Part shown: positions 44,453 through 53,514 of the stretch, one piece after another
How the letters are laid out: each line of letters starts with the position of its first letter
Numbering within the stretch: the first letter of the stretch is position 1
Origin: Georhizobium profundi
Lineage (GTDB): Bacteria > Pseudomonadota > Alphaproteobacteria > Rhizobiales > Rhizobiaceae
NCBI RefSeq assembly: GCF_003952725.1
Contig: NZ_CP032509.1
Span: 2,194,001-2,258,000 of the forward strand
Reading direction: 5' to 3'
Length of the DNA stretch: 64,000 nt
Notes under the pieces: generated by a model
What the model was told of the DNA's origin: nothing
Seen by the model: only the letters and a program-made list of their open reading frames with translations
Database searches by the model: none
Program-made: the position numbers and the translations under genes

Positions 44453-45934
44453 CTAAAGCGCAGCATTCTTTAGCGGAAAAGCGATCGTGACCTGCGCCCC
44501 TTCCGGTGGCCAGGCGAATTCCAACTTACCGCCCAATTGTCCTTCGACGCTGATTTTGGCAAGCCGGCTCCCGAAACCGCTGGGTTCGGGCGTCGATCGG
44601 ATTTTGGGCCCACCGGTTTCCTTCCAATTCAAACGGAAGGCATCGCTGTCGGTTTCCCATTCGACGCTGATGCGTCCCTCGGATGTCGATAGAGCACCGT
44701 ACTTCGCGGCGTTGGTTGCCATTTCGTGGATGACCAGCGCCATGCTGGTCGCGGCCTTTGAGCCAAGGACGATGGACGGGCCCTCGATCTTCATCCGCGA
44801 ACCTTCGGCGTCCACATGTGGCGCCATGATCCGCTCGACCAGATCGTGGAAGGCGATGCGCCCGCCGTCGGCATCGGACCCGGCATCGTTCATGACCATG
44901 CCGTGCGCGTGGGACAATGCGCTGAGGCGTCCGGTCAGAATTCCGGCCATCTCTTTTGGCGTCGACGCGTTGCGCGCCGTCATGGTGACCATCGAGATCG
45001 CGACAGAGAAGAGGTTCTTGACGCGGTGGTTGAGTTCGCGGAGCAGCAACTCGCGGCCACGCGCCGATTTGACGCTCTCCGTGCGGTCCAGCCCCTGGAC
45101 GAACACACCGGTGACCTGATCAGCGCTGTCGAAGATGGGATGATAGGTAAAATCGAGGAAGGCTTCGCTCTCCGGTCCGCCTTTTTCCTGCTGCAGCACG
45201 ATGCGCGCGGCTTCACGGCTGATCGGCTCGCGCGTCTGATACACGCTGTCGAGCATTTCGTAGAAGCCTTGACCTGACAGCTCCGGCAAAGCCTTGCGCA
45301 CCGGTTTCCCGACCAGATTTCGGCGGCCGACAAAGCGGGTGTAGGCCTCGTTGACGAAGGTGAACACATGCTCGGGACCAGAGAGAACCGCAATCATGCC
45401 CGGTGCCTGGTTGAACAGGCGGCGGAAATCGTTGTTCTCCTCAAGAAGCGCCTTTTGTGCTTCTTCGGCCTCCTGCGCACGACGGATGAGGGCCGTTTCG
45501 AGACCAACGGTTCGGAACGGCACGAAGGTCGAGCGTCGTAGGCGATGCAACTCCGTCACATCGACCGTGTTCTGCACAACGTGTGTCACGGTCCCTTCCT
45601 CATCATGGATGGGGAAGTGGATGGCCGTCCAATAGCGATCGTCAAAACCATCGCCCTTGGCATTGGGAATGGCATAATGGATGTGCGCCAGCGTGTCGGC
45701 CTTGCCGCTCCGCAAAACCCGGTTCAGCGAATCGCGCAGATCGCGTCCTGCCGGCCCATCATTCGGAAAGATATCGAAAATGCAGTTGCCGAGAAGGGCA
45801 TCCAGGCTTTTGCCCGTCGCTTTGCAGTAGGCTGGATTTGCCGCGACGTAACGCAGCTGTGGGTCGAGTACCATGTAAGGGCTGGGGATTGCGTTGAACA
45901 GCTCCCCAAATCTCTCGAATTCCGCAGAAGCCAC
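44453..45934 (-). CDS. PAS-PAS HWE-family histidine kinase
   Basis: A 493-residue cytoplasmic sensor kinase. It has two PAS domains (about 8-125 and 170-285), then an HWE-type dimerisation region with the acceptor His303 in LLLRELNHRVKNLFSVAISMV and an intact ATPase domain (LVIHEMATNAAKYGAL, FRLNWKETGGP, GFGSRLAKISVEGQLGG). It is convergent with the LOV kinase/response regulator pair and has the catalytic parts that the LOV protein lacks. Cross-phosphorylation between the two is plausible but unproven. Confidence 0.9.
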   Translation of the reverse strand: MASAEFERFGELFNAIPSPYMVLDPQLRYVAANPAYCKATGKSLDALLGNCIFDIFPNDGPAGRDLRDSLNRVLRSGKADTLAHIHYAIPNAKGDGFDDRYWTAIHFPIHDEEGTVTHVVQNTVDVTELHRLRRSTFVPFRTVGLETALIRRAQEAEEAQKALLEENNDFRRLFNQAPGMIAVLSGPEHVFTFVNEAYTRFVGRRNLVGKPVRKALPELSGQGFYEMLDSVYQTREPISREAARIVLQQEKGGPESEAFLDFTYHPIFDSADQVTGVFVQGLDRTESVKSARGRELLLRELNHRVKNLFSVAISMVTMTARNASTPKEMAGILTGRLSALSHAHGMVMNDAGSDADGGRIAFHDLVERIMAPHVDAEGSRMKIEGPSIVLGSKAATSMALVIHEMATNAAKYGALSTSEGRISVEWETDSDAFRLNWKETGGPKIRSTPEPSGFGSRLAKISVEGQLGGKLEFAWPPEGAQVTIAFPLKNAAL

Positions 45935-46180
45935 GCGCGCTTTCTTTCGATATCAAGTACCGGCGACGACAAGTCGATCGGCAAAAGTCGGAAACGATCT
46001 CGACAGCCAGGTAGAGTGACCGAGGAGCGGGAAGCTGTGTCCGTAAAAGCGCGTCCCTCGATTTTTCAAATCACATGAACATCCCGGTAGTCATCCATCG
46101 CCCAGAAGACATGGCATTTCAAGCATTTTCGCGGTTGTACGCAATTTGAGGAAATTCTTTTATACCGTATTTTCAGGCGG

Positions 46181-47011
46181 TTAACGTTTGAGATGACGCG
46201 TGAGGCGCCGTTCGAAGACGGCCCACAAATTGCGCAGCGCTTCCACGATCAGAAGATAGAAAACGGCGGCCCAGAGATAGGTCTGAAAGTCGAAGGTGCG
46301 GGAGAAGGCGCGCCGCGTTTCGCCCATCAGATCGAAGACCGTGATGATGGAAACGATCGCCGAGCCCTTGATCATCAAGATGATCTCGTTGCCATAGGGC
46401 CGAAGCGCCACCATCATCGCCTGCGGGAGGATGATCTTGCGGAAGGTGACGTTGCGCGGCAGGCCGAGCGCTGCAGCACCCTCGTGCTGGCCGACAGGAA
46501 CGCTCGCGATCGCCCCGCGCAGGATTTCGGCCTGATAGGCGGCGGTATTGAGCGTGAAGGCGAAGAGGGCGCAGTACCAGGGCTCGCGGAAGAACGTCCA
46601 AAGCCCGACCGTCTCGAGAGCACCGCGGAACTGGCCAAGACCATAATAGATCAGGAAGAGCTGCGCGATCAGCGGCGTGCCGCGAAAGAAGTAGACGTAG
46701 ACATAGGCAAGAGCGCCGAACACCTTGTTCGTCGACATGCGTCCAAGCGCGACCGGAACGGACAGGATGGCGCCGAGCACGACGGAAATGATGACCAGTT
46801 GCAGCGTGATCCAGAGGCCGCGCAGATAGCCGGGCCCGTACTGGATCATCTTCTGGCTGTCGTAGCTTCCCACCAGAAAGAGGAAAAGCGCGACGCTCCC
46901 GGCGATCCAGATCGCCAGGAAGAGGTGTCCGATGATGCGCGATGCCGACCAACCGGCTGCCAATGCAGGCGGAGGTGGCTCAGGCGGCAGCATGCGCTGG
47001 ATGACGCTCAT
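46181..47011 (-). CDS. polar amino acid ABC transporter permease (ArtM/HisM-like)
   Basis: A 276-residue inner-membrane permease of the His/Glu/Gln/Arg family. Typical motifs include GLWITLQLVIISVVLGAILSVPVALGRMS, YFFRGTPLIAQLFLIYYGLG and the EAA loop GAAALGLPRNVTFRKIILPQAM. It has a longer N terminus than most. Its ATG overlaps the other permease gene by ATGA. No ATPase gene follows on this strand, so the transporter relies on an ATPase encoded elsewhere. Confidence 0.92.
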   Translation of the reverse strand: MSVIQRMLPPEPPPPALAAGWSASRIIGHLFLAIWIAGSVALFLFLVGSYDSQKMIQYGPGYLRGLWITLQLVIISVVLGAILSVPVALGRMSTNKVFGALAYVYVYFFRGTPLIAQLFLIYYGLGQFRGALETVGLWTFFREPWYCALFAFTLNTAAYQAEILRGAIASVPVGQHEGAAALGLPRNVTFRKIILPQAMMVALRPYGNEIILMIKGSAIVSIITVFDLMGETRRAFSRTFDFQTYLWAAVFYLLIVEALRNLWAVFERRLTRHLKR

Positions 47012-47781
47012 GTGCGGGCCTCGTCACGACCGGCCCACCGCTCGATGTAGTGGATGACGATCGAGGACAGCATGGCGAGGACGAGGTAGATCAGGCAGGC
47101 AAGACCGAAGAACATGAAGGCCTCGCGCGTCACGCGCGCAGCGATGCCGGTCTGGCGCAGGATATCGGCCAGGCCAATGACGGAAACGAGTGCCGTCTCC
47201 TTCAACAGGATCATCCACAAATTGCCGAGGCCAGGCAGCGCGATGCGCACCAATTGCGGGATGATGATGCGCCGCATGGTCGTGCTTCGCCGAAGGCCGA
47301 GCGCCGCGCCCGCCTCATACTGCCCGCTCGGAATGGCGTGAAAGGCAGAGACGAGCACTTCGCTCGAATAGGCCGAGAAGACGAGGCCAAGGGCGACCAT
47401 GCCGGCCAGAAAAGCGTTGATCTCGATCGTTGTCGACGAACCCATGGCCGAGAGCAGGTTCTGCAGGCCGATCTGCGCGCCGTAATAGACGAGAAACAGC
47501 GTCAACAGTTCAGGCAGGCCGCGAAAGATCGTGGTGTAGATATCGGCCGCCAGCCGCAAGGACTTTTCCTTGCTCTGCTTGGCGAGCGCCAGCATGAAGC
47601 CGGCGAAAAGGCCGACGGGAAGCGTCGCCAGTGCAAGGGACACGGTGACAAACACGCCGGATGCGATCTCGTCGCCCCAGCCGGTATCGCCACAGGCAAG
47701 TAGGCTGTCAGAGGGAAAGAGACGGAAGATGCCAAGGGTGCCGCATAGCGGATCGAGCCAAGTCATCAGGGCTTGAAGCAT
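47008..47781 (-). CDS. polar amino acid ABC transporter permease (ArtQ/HisQ-like)
   Basis: A 257-residue permease partner: SGVFVTVSLALATLPVGLFAGFML, IFRGLPELLTLFLVYYGAQIGL and EAA loop GAALGLRRSTTMRRIIIPQLVRIALPGLGN. About five membrane segments. It lies between the binding-protein gene and the second permease, and shares a four-base overlap with the latter. The substrate is probably a basic or polar amino acid or opine-like compound. Confidence 0.92.
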   Translation of the reverse strand: MLQALMTWLDPLCGTLGIFRLFPSDSLLACGDTGWGDEIASGVFVTVSLALATLPVGLFAGFMLALAKQSKEKSLRLAADIYTTIFRGLPELLTLFLVYYGAQIGLQNLLSAMGSSTTIEINAFLAGMVALGLVFSAYSSEVLVSAFHAIPSGQYEAGAALGLRRSTTMRRIIIPQLVRIALPGLGNLWMILLKETALVSVIGLADILRQTGIAARVTREAFMFFGLACLIYLVLAMLSSIVIHYIERWAGRDEART

Positions 47782-47830
47782 TGCCGCTATCCCGTTTCCC
47801 CATCATCCATGCCGCGATGGATGCACAAAG

Positions 47831-47867
47831 CCATCATGGCCGGTTTTGAGCCGGCCGGCCATGATGG
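47831..47867 (-). repeat. intergenic hairpin between binding protein and permease genes
   Basis: A 13-bp perfect inverted repeat (CCATCATGGCCGG/CCGGCCATGATGG, 11-base loop) lies between the binding-protein stop and the ArtQ-like gene, with an alternative inner stem. There is no T-run. It probably stabilises the binding-protein mRNA and lowers permease expression, as does the urtA-urtB hairpin. Confidence 0.7.
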
Positions 47868-47887
47868 AGTTCGAATGATCGTCGGGC

Positions 47888-48664
47888 TTAGCTGCCGTAG
47901 ACGTCGACGTCGAAATACTTGTCGTTGATTTCCTGATAGGTGCCGTTTTCGCGGATGGCCAGGATGGCTGCGTTGAACTTCTCGCGAAGCTCATCTTCAC
48001 CTGGACGGACAGCGATGCCAGCGCCTTCGCCGTTGATGACCGGATCGGTTTCCAGCGTGTCGAGAAGCTTGCAACAGGCGCCGTCCTCGGAATCGAGCCA
48101 TTCACCGAGAACGATGACGTCGTCGATGACGGCATCGATACGACCGGATGCGATGTCGAGCTTGTACTCGTCGGCGGTCGGATAGAGACGCAGATCAGCC
48201 GACGGCAGCTTCTCTTCAGCGTAGTTTGAATGCGTCGTGGAGGACTGCGCGCCGAGCGCGATGCCGGAGAGCGCTTCGTCGGTGGCTTCGGTCAATTCGC
48301 TGTCGTTCGGCACGGCGATGGCTGGCGGCGTGTTGTAGTACTTCTCGGTGAAGTCGACCTGCTGCTTGCGCTCCTCGGTGATCGACATGGATGCGATGAT
48401 CGCATCGAAACGGCCAGCGAGCAGACCGGGGATGATGCCGTCCCAGTCGGAGGTCACGAATTCGCACTGGACTTCCATCTCTTCCCAAAGGGCGTTTGCG
48501 ATGTCGATGTCGAAACCGGTCAGGGTGCCGTCAGCTTCGAGCACGTTGAAGGGCGGGTAGGCGCCTTCGGTGCCGATGCGCACGACTTCTTGGGCGCTGG
48601 CTGCTCCCATCGTCAGGGCGAGGGTTGCTGCCGAGGCTGCAAGCATGAACTTTTGAATGCGCAT
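47888..48664 (-). CDS. polar amino acid-binding protein, periplasmic
   Basis: A 258-residue binding protein of family 3 (ArtI/HisJ-like). The signal peptide ends ASAQ, then EVVRIGTEGAYPPFNVLEADGTLTGFDIDIANALWEEM (SBP_bac_3 start) and GLLAGRFDAIIASMSITEERKQQVDFTEKYY. ATG 48664 has AGAGGA upstream; the longer frame to 48772 adds no signal-like residues. It is the first gene of its operon. Confidence 0.93.
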   Translation of the reverse strand: MRIQKFMLAASAATLALTMGAASAQEVVRIGTEGAYPPFNVLEADGTLTGFDIDIANALWEEMEVQCEFVTSDWDGIIPGLLAGRFDAIIASMSITEERKQQVDFTEKYYNTPPAIAVPNDSELTEATDEALSGIALGAQSSTTHSNYAEEKLPSADLRLYPTADEYKLDIASGRIDAVIDDVIVLGEWLDSEDGACCKLLDTLETDPVINGEGAGIAVRPGEDELREKFNAAILAIRENGTYQEINDKYFDVDVYGS

Positions 48665-48812
48665 TATGGTCCTCTCTGTGGTTAAGCCGGTGCCCCGTTG
48701 TCCATCTTCGGCGTCGGGGTCTGATTGAAGCGCTTTGAATGGGATTAATGCGGACGCCATTCGCAATTGCAATAAAAATCCAAATTGACGTTAGCGGCCT
48801 GCACGTAAGTTT

Positions 48813-50099
48813 TCAAAGGCCGAATTCGTTAAAGGGGATAAAAGCGACACGGTCGCCTTCGCGCACCTCGTTCACCGCTTCATCAAGCTCGATCAGCCCG
48901 GTCGCCTGCCGCAGTCCTGTGATGAGCCCTGAGCCGTCGCGTGGAAATTTTTCGATGCGGGTGATGCCGTCAGGGCCGATCGCAAGCCAGCCCCGAAGAA
49001 ATTCGCGGCGGTCGGTCTTCTTGCGGGCGATGTGGAATGCTGCGGGCAGCTGGTAGCGGACAGGTTCAAGGGCCTGCCCGCCGCCCAGGATCGTCAATGC
49101 GGGCCGAACATAGAGCAGGAAGCAGACGAGAACGGCGACCGGGTTACCCGGCAGGCCGAAAAACACGCAATCCCCCTGGTCCGTGGGAATTTGGCCCACC
49201 ACCATCGGCCGCCCGGGCTTGACGGCGATCTGCCATAGATGCCGCTTGCCGAGCGAATCGAGCGTCGTCACCACATGGTCTTCCTCGCCACGCGATGCGC
49301 CACCGGTGCTGAGGATCACGTCATGCTTACCGGCTGCATCTTCGATCGTACGCGCAATGAGGGAAGCGTCGTCCTTGAGGATGCCGAGATCGGTGATCTC
49401 GATCGGCAACGTCTCAGCCAACGCGGCCAGCATGGTGCGATTGCTATCGAAAACCAGTCCGGGTTGGAACGGATCGGCGCTGCCCGGCTCGACAAGCTCG
49501 TTGCCCGTGGAGAGCACAGCAATCCGCAGGCGGCGATAGACGGGCACCTGGTCGAACCCGAAGGAGGCAATCGCGGCAAGATCCTGCGCCCGAAGTCGGA
49601 CGCACGGTTCGATCGCGATCGACCCCTGCGCGACATCCTCGCCGGCACGCCGTCGATTGGCGCCAGGCTTCAGGCCTTTGGGTACGGTGACCGTCGAACC
49701 GTCCTCCGAAAGCTCGCAATCTTCCTGCATGGCAACGGTGTCCGCGCCGGTCGGCATTGCTGCACCGGTGAAGATGCGTGCCGCTTCGCCTTTGCCGATC
49801 TCGACGGGGGCGAGGTCCCCTGCGGCGATGCGCGTGCGGATACCGAGCGTGTTGCGCTTGAAGTAGTCGGCATAGGCGAAGGCATAGCCATCGACCGCGG
49901 AATTGTCGGAGAAGGGAACGTCGCGCGGGGCCGCGATCTGCTCAGCGAGGATCCTGCCGGCTGCCTCCCGCAGAGGGACCAATTCCGTCGGCACGATGGG
50001 CGAGAGCCGCTCGGAGATCAAAGCGAGCACTTCTGAATGCCGCATGCGGTCACGGTCGTGCAGAAAACAATCGTCGAGAAGCCGGCGTCCCGCACTCAT
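48813..50099 (-). CDS. moeA: molybdopterin molybdenumtransferase MoeA
   Basis: MoeA inserts molybdenum into adenylated molybdopterin. The 428-residue protein has RDVPFSDNSAVDGYAF, ARIFTGAAMPTGADTVAMQED, the MoCF domain with LSTGNELVEPG, ILSTGGASRGEEDHV and VKPGRPMVVGQ, and LPGNPVAV. It is the last of four coupled cofactor genes on this strand (ATGA overlap with mobB). Its product feeds xanthine dehydrogenase at the start of the window and presumably other molybdoenzymes. Confidence 0.95.
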   Translation of the reverse strand: MSAGRRLLDDCFLHDRDRMRHSEVLALISERLSPIVPTELVPLREAAGRILAEQIAAPRDVPFSDNSAVDGYAFAYADYFKRNTLGIRTRIAAGDLAPVEIGKGEAARIFTGAAMPTGADTVAMQEDCELSEDGSTVTVPKGLKPGANRRRAGEDVAQGSIAIEPCVRLRAQDLAAIASFGFDQVPVYRRLRIAVLSTGNELVEPGSADPFQPGLVFDSNRTMLAALAETLPIEITDLGILKDDASLIARTIEDAAGKHDVILSTGGASRGEEDHVVTTLDSLGKRHLWQIAVKPGRPMVVGQIPTDQGDCVFFGLPGNPVAVLVCFLLYVRPALTILGGGQALEPVRYQLPAAFHIARKKTDRREFLRGWLAIGPDGITRIEKFPRDGSGLITGLRQATGLIELDEAVNEVREGDRVAFIPFNEFGL

Positions 50100-50632
50100 G
50101 ATGCAGCTCTCCGACGCTTGGCCAAGCCCGTGACGCGCTCGATGAAGTCGGAGATGGCGATGGTGTCGTCCAGGTCGAAGACCGGCAGATGGTCTTCGGT
50201 CACAGGATGATCGGAAGCGATCGCGATGATGCCCGGATCGCCGGCTGCCAATGGTTCACGGTTGGCGGCATCGAGCCGTCGGGCTTCGATCTTGGGATGG
50301 TTTTCGCGCTTGTAGCCTTCGATGACCACCAGGTCGCAAGGGGCCAGGCGCTCGAGAATATCTTCAAGCGCAGGCTCGGCTTCCTGACGCAGTTCGTGCA
50401 TAAGCGCCCAGCGCTTGCCGGAAACGATCGCCACTTCGCCCGCTCCGGCTTGGCGATGACGCCAGCTGTCGGTGTTTTCCCTGTCGATGTCGAACTCGTG
50501 ATGGGCATGCTTCACGGTGGAGATGCGCCAGCCCCTGCGGGTGAGTTCCTCGACGATGCGCACGGTCAGGCCCGTCTTGCCGGAGTTTTTCCATCCGGTG
50601 ACGCCGAAGACGCGCTGGGAGTGTCTCGTCAT
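50096..50632 (-). CDS. mobB: molybdopterin-guanine dinucleotide biosynthesis protein MobB
   Basis: A 178-residue GTP-binding accessory protein. P-loop GVTGWKNSGKTGLTVRIVEELTRRG is at the N terminus, followed by STVKHAHHEFDID and VIEGYKRENHPKIEARR. It helps MobA make the guanine dinucleotide form of the cofactor, needed by formate dehydrogenase rather than xanthine dehydrogenase. Four-base overlaps with mobA and moeA indicate coupling. Confidence 0.94.
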   Translation of the reverse strand: MTRHSQRVFGVTGWKNSGKTGLTVRIVEELTRRGWRISTVKHAHHEFDIDRENTDSWRHRQAGAGEVAIVSGKRWALMHELRQEAEPALEDILERLAPCDLVVIEGYKRENHPKIEARRLDAANREPLAAGDPGIIAIASDHPVTEDHLPVFDLDDTIAISDFIERVTGLAKRRRAAS

Positions 50633-51276
50633 GAAATCTTCTGCTCCCGAAGGAAATATTCGGCTTCGATCATATCGTCCGGCGTGTTGGCGTTGAAGAA
50701 CGGATCGAAGCTTCGTTCGCCGTGTCTTACCAAATCAAAGTCCACTGTCGCCAGCCTGTGGCGATGGACCCAAGCCAGCACCTTGAAGGTGTCGCTTTCC
50801 TTCAGCCATGTCTCCAGATCGTCGGCGAGCGCGACCGGCCACAGGCCAAAGACGGGATGACGATTGCCGCCGGAGGTGGCGAGAACAATTGTGTCAGGTG
50901 TCGTTACCACCTCGGCGAAGCGCTCCACCAAATCGAGCGGGAAGAACGGTGTATCGCTGGCAGCCGTTGCGACATGGCTGATCGGCTCATCCATGGCTTG
51001 TGCATGGCGCATGCCGGCAAGAACGCCAGCAAGCGGCCCGGCGAAGTCGCCGACAGTGTCAGCAATGACAGGCAGGCCGTAATCCGCAAAGCGGTCAGCA
51101 TCGCCATTGGCGTTGAGAACAAGTGCGGACACCTGGGGTTCGAGCCGACCGATGACGCGGGTCAGCATAGGGGCGCCGCCGAGCTTTAACAGCGCCTTGT
51201 CACCGCCTCCCATGCGCCGCGAGAGACCGCCTGCCAGAACGCAGCCGAGGATGTCATTCCTGGAGGGGCCAGTCAT
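50629..51276 (-). CDS. mobA: molybdenum cofactor guanylyltransferase MobA
   Basis: A 215-residue nucleotidyltransferase that attaches GMP to molybdopterin. It has the N-terminal signature GCVLAGGLSRRMGGGDKALLKLGG, SALVLNAN and a catalytic-Asp region HVATAASDTPFFPLDLVE. The family usually spans ~190-215 residues. It overlaps fdhD and mobB by ATGA at both ends. Confidence 0.95.
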   Translation of the reverse strand: MTGPSRNDILGCVLAGGLSRRMGGGDKALLKLGGAPMLTRVIGRLEPQVSALVLNANGDADRFADYGLPVIADTVGDFAGPLAGVLAGMRHAQAMDEPISHVATAASDTPFFPLDLVERFAEVVTTPDTIVLATSGGNRHPVFGLWPVALADDLETWLKESDTFKVLAWVHRHRLATVDFDLVRHGERSFDPFFNANTPDDMIEAEYFLREQKIS

Positions 51277-52166
51277 GCTTCGGCCTCGATCTCGCGTCGG
51301 CTGCCCTTGCGCCCGGATCGGCCCTCTTCATCCGGCACCTTGTCGGGATCGAGATCGAAGATGATGCGCTCGGTACCGGCCAGCGCGACGAAGCGCTTTC
51401 CGCGCGCACGGCCGATGAGCGTCAGGCCGATCTTGCGGGCGAGTTCGACACCCCAGGCGGTAAAGCCTGAACGCGATACCAGGATGGGGATGCCCATCAT
51501 GGCGGTCTTGATGACCATCTCGGACGTAAGGCGACCGGTCGTATAGAAGATCTTGTCGGACGGGTCCTCGTTCGTCTGGAACATCCAGCCGGCGATCTTG
51601 TCGACGGCGTTGTGACGACCGACATCTTCCATGTAGACGAGCGGCCGATCTTCCTCGCACAGCACGCAGCCATGAATCGCGCCTGCCTCGAGGTAGAGCG
51701 ATGGAGCGGTGTTGATCTTGTGCGTCAGGGCATAGAGCCACGATGTGCGAAGCCGGGCATCCTTGGACAATGAAATGCTGTCCAGATTGTCCATGATGTC
51801 GCCAAAGACCGTGCCCTGGGCGCAGCCCGAGGTGCGGACCTTCTTCTTCAGCTTGTCCTCGTAGTTTGTCTCTTCCTCAGTGCGCACGACGACGACTTCG
51901 AGCTCTTCATCGTAGTCGATGCCGGTGACGCGGTCGGTTGGCTTCAGCATGTTCTGGTTCAGCAGGTAGCCGAGTGCCAGAAGGTCGGGATGGTCGCCGA
52001 TCGTCATCATGGTGACGATCTCCCGGGCGTTCAGATAAAGCGTCAACGCCTTTTCGGTCACCACCCGCGTATCGACCGCATTGCCGTTCTGATCGATGCC
52101 TTCGACGATCGTCGAGAGCCGCTGATCGGTCGCGTCGGGCCGAACGATGAATTCACGTTCCGTCAA
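51273..52166 (-). CDS. fdhD: formate dehydrogenase accessory sulfurtransferase FdhD
   Basis: FdhD transfers sulfur to the molybdenum cofactor of formate dehydrogenase. The 297-residue protein has RTSGCAQGTVFGD with Cys115, and LCEEDRPLVYMEDVGRHNAVDKIAGWM. The Escherichia coli CxxC is reduced to CxxG here, leaving one Cys. The start is TTG 52166 with GGAG six bases upstream. It heads fdhD-mobA-mobB-moeA. No formate dehydrogenase gene lies in the window. Confidence 0.93.
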   Translation of the reverse strand: MTEREFIVRPDATDQRLSTIVEGIDQNGNAVDTRVVTEKALTLYLNAREIVTMMTIGDHPDLLALGYLLNQNMLKPTDRVTGIDYDEELEVVVVRTEEETNYEDKLKKKVRTSGCAQGTVFGDIMDNLDSISLSKDARLRTSWLYALTHKINTAPSLYLEAGAIHGCVLCEEDRPLVYMEDVGRHNAVDKIAGWMFQTNEDPSDKIFYTTGRLTSEMVIKTAMMGIPILVSRSGFTAWGVELARKIGLTLIGRARGKRFVALAGTERIIFDLDPDKVPDEEGRSGRKGSRREIEAEA

Positions 52167-52184
52167 AATACTCTCCGTCGGACC

Positions 52185-53414
52185 TTATTCGTCGTCCATC
52201 ACGATGCCGGCCGACCGGTCCTGACGCACAACATAGAGGACGTAGAGCGCCGCCGCGACCCCTGCGATCGAGGAGGAGAACATGACGTAGAGAAGCGGAT
52301 ATGGGCCGGACTCCTCCGACAGAAGCGAACCGGCCAGCACCGACAGCAGCGCGCCGCCACCGATCATCAATGCCCCACCGAGTCCCGAAGCCGACCCGGC
52401 AAGGCGCGGCCTGACCGACACGATGCCCGCATTGGCATTGGGAAGCGCCATGCCGTTGCCGAAGCCGACGAAGAAGATCGGCCCGAAGAACGCCATGGGG
52501 TGGAAGAGGCCGGACCAGAAGAGCCCGATCGAGAGGGCCATGCCGAGGGCGGAGATCAAATTGCCGATCACCATCATGGCATTCAGCCCGACATTGACGG
52601 AGAACCGCGCCGTCAGAAAATTGCCAATCATGTAGCCGAAGGCGATGAAGAAGAAGTGGTAGCCGAGTTCGGCCGGGGTCATGCCGAGAATGACGTTCGC
52701 CACATAGGGGCCGCCACCCAGGAACGAGAAGAATGCGCCGGAGGCAAAGGTGGCCGTGAGCGTGTAGCCCCAGAAGCGCCGTGCCTTCAGCAACTCGGGA
52801 TAGGCGCGGAACTGCTCAACGAAATTGGCAGACATGGCCTGGTTGGTTTCACCCTGATCGCGCCAGCACACGATCAGCACCATAACCCCGAATAGGAAGG
52901 TGAGGATGAAATTGGCCTGCCAGCCGAACATCTGGTCCAGAAAACCGCCGAGTGCCGGGCCGACCATCGGCACCAGCGTCATGCCCATCGTGACGTAACC
53001 GATCATGGAGGCGGCCTGCGAAGGGCCGACGATGTCGCGCACGATCGCGCGGGACAGAACGAGGCCCGCCACCACCACTGCCTGCAGCACGCGGCCGACC
53101 AGCAGGATCTCGATCGTCGGCGCGAAGATGCAGATCAGCGTGGCGCCGAGGAAGAGCCAGATGCTGACCAGCATCACCGGACGACGGCCGAAGCGGTCGG
53201 AGAGCGGGCCGATGAAGATCTGCAGAAACGCGGTGCCGGCGAGATAGGCGGAGACCGTGAGCTGCACGAGCGCATAGTCGGCGTTGAAATAGCGCGCCAT
53301 CCCCGGCAGCGACGGCAGGAAGACGTTCATGTTCAACGCACCGAGCGCTGCCATGAGGACGAGCGTGACGATGTGCGGCGGGGTGCGGGGATCGAGAAAG
53401 CGAGCGGGTGGCAT
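52185..53414 (-). CDS. Bcr/CflA-family drug-resistance MFS transporter
   Basis: A 409-residue major facilitator protein with about 12 membrane segments. Motif A reads GPLSDRFGRRPVMLVSIWLFLGATL and motif C region GMTLVPMVGPALGGFLDQMFGW. The VLSRAIVRDI motif is typical of Bcr/CflA proteins (LGRALVRD). It exports drugs or dipeptides. It lies 18 bases before fdhD in the transcription direction and might share the transcript. Confidence 0.92.
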   Translation of the reverse strand: MPPARFLDPRTPPHIVTLVLMAALGALNMNVFLPSLPGMARYFNADYALVQLTVSAYLAGTAFLQIFIGPLSDRFGRRPVMLVSIWLFLGATLICIFAPTIEILLVGRVLQAVVVAGLVLSRAIVRDIVGPSQAASMIGYVTMGMTLVPMVGPALGGFLDQMFGWQANFILTFLFGVMVLIVCWRDQGETNQAMSANFVEQFRAYPELLKARRFWGYTLTATFASGAFFSFLGGGPYVANVILGMTPAELGYHFFFIAFGYMIGNFLTARFSVNVGLNAMMVIGNLISALGMALSIGLFWSGLFHPMAFFGPIFFVGFGNGMALPNANAGIVSVRPRLAGSASGLGGALMIGGGALLSVLAGSLLSEESGPYPLLYVMFSSSIAGVAAALYVLYVVRQDRSAGIVMDDE

Positions 53415-53514
53415 GCGGGATCATTCCTTCGCCGACCAATTGGCGCATCGATACCGAAAAGGAAAGGCGGCCTTAGCTTTTTGTTGTGCCGATTTGTTCA
53501 GGCAGGCAGTTGAA

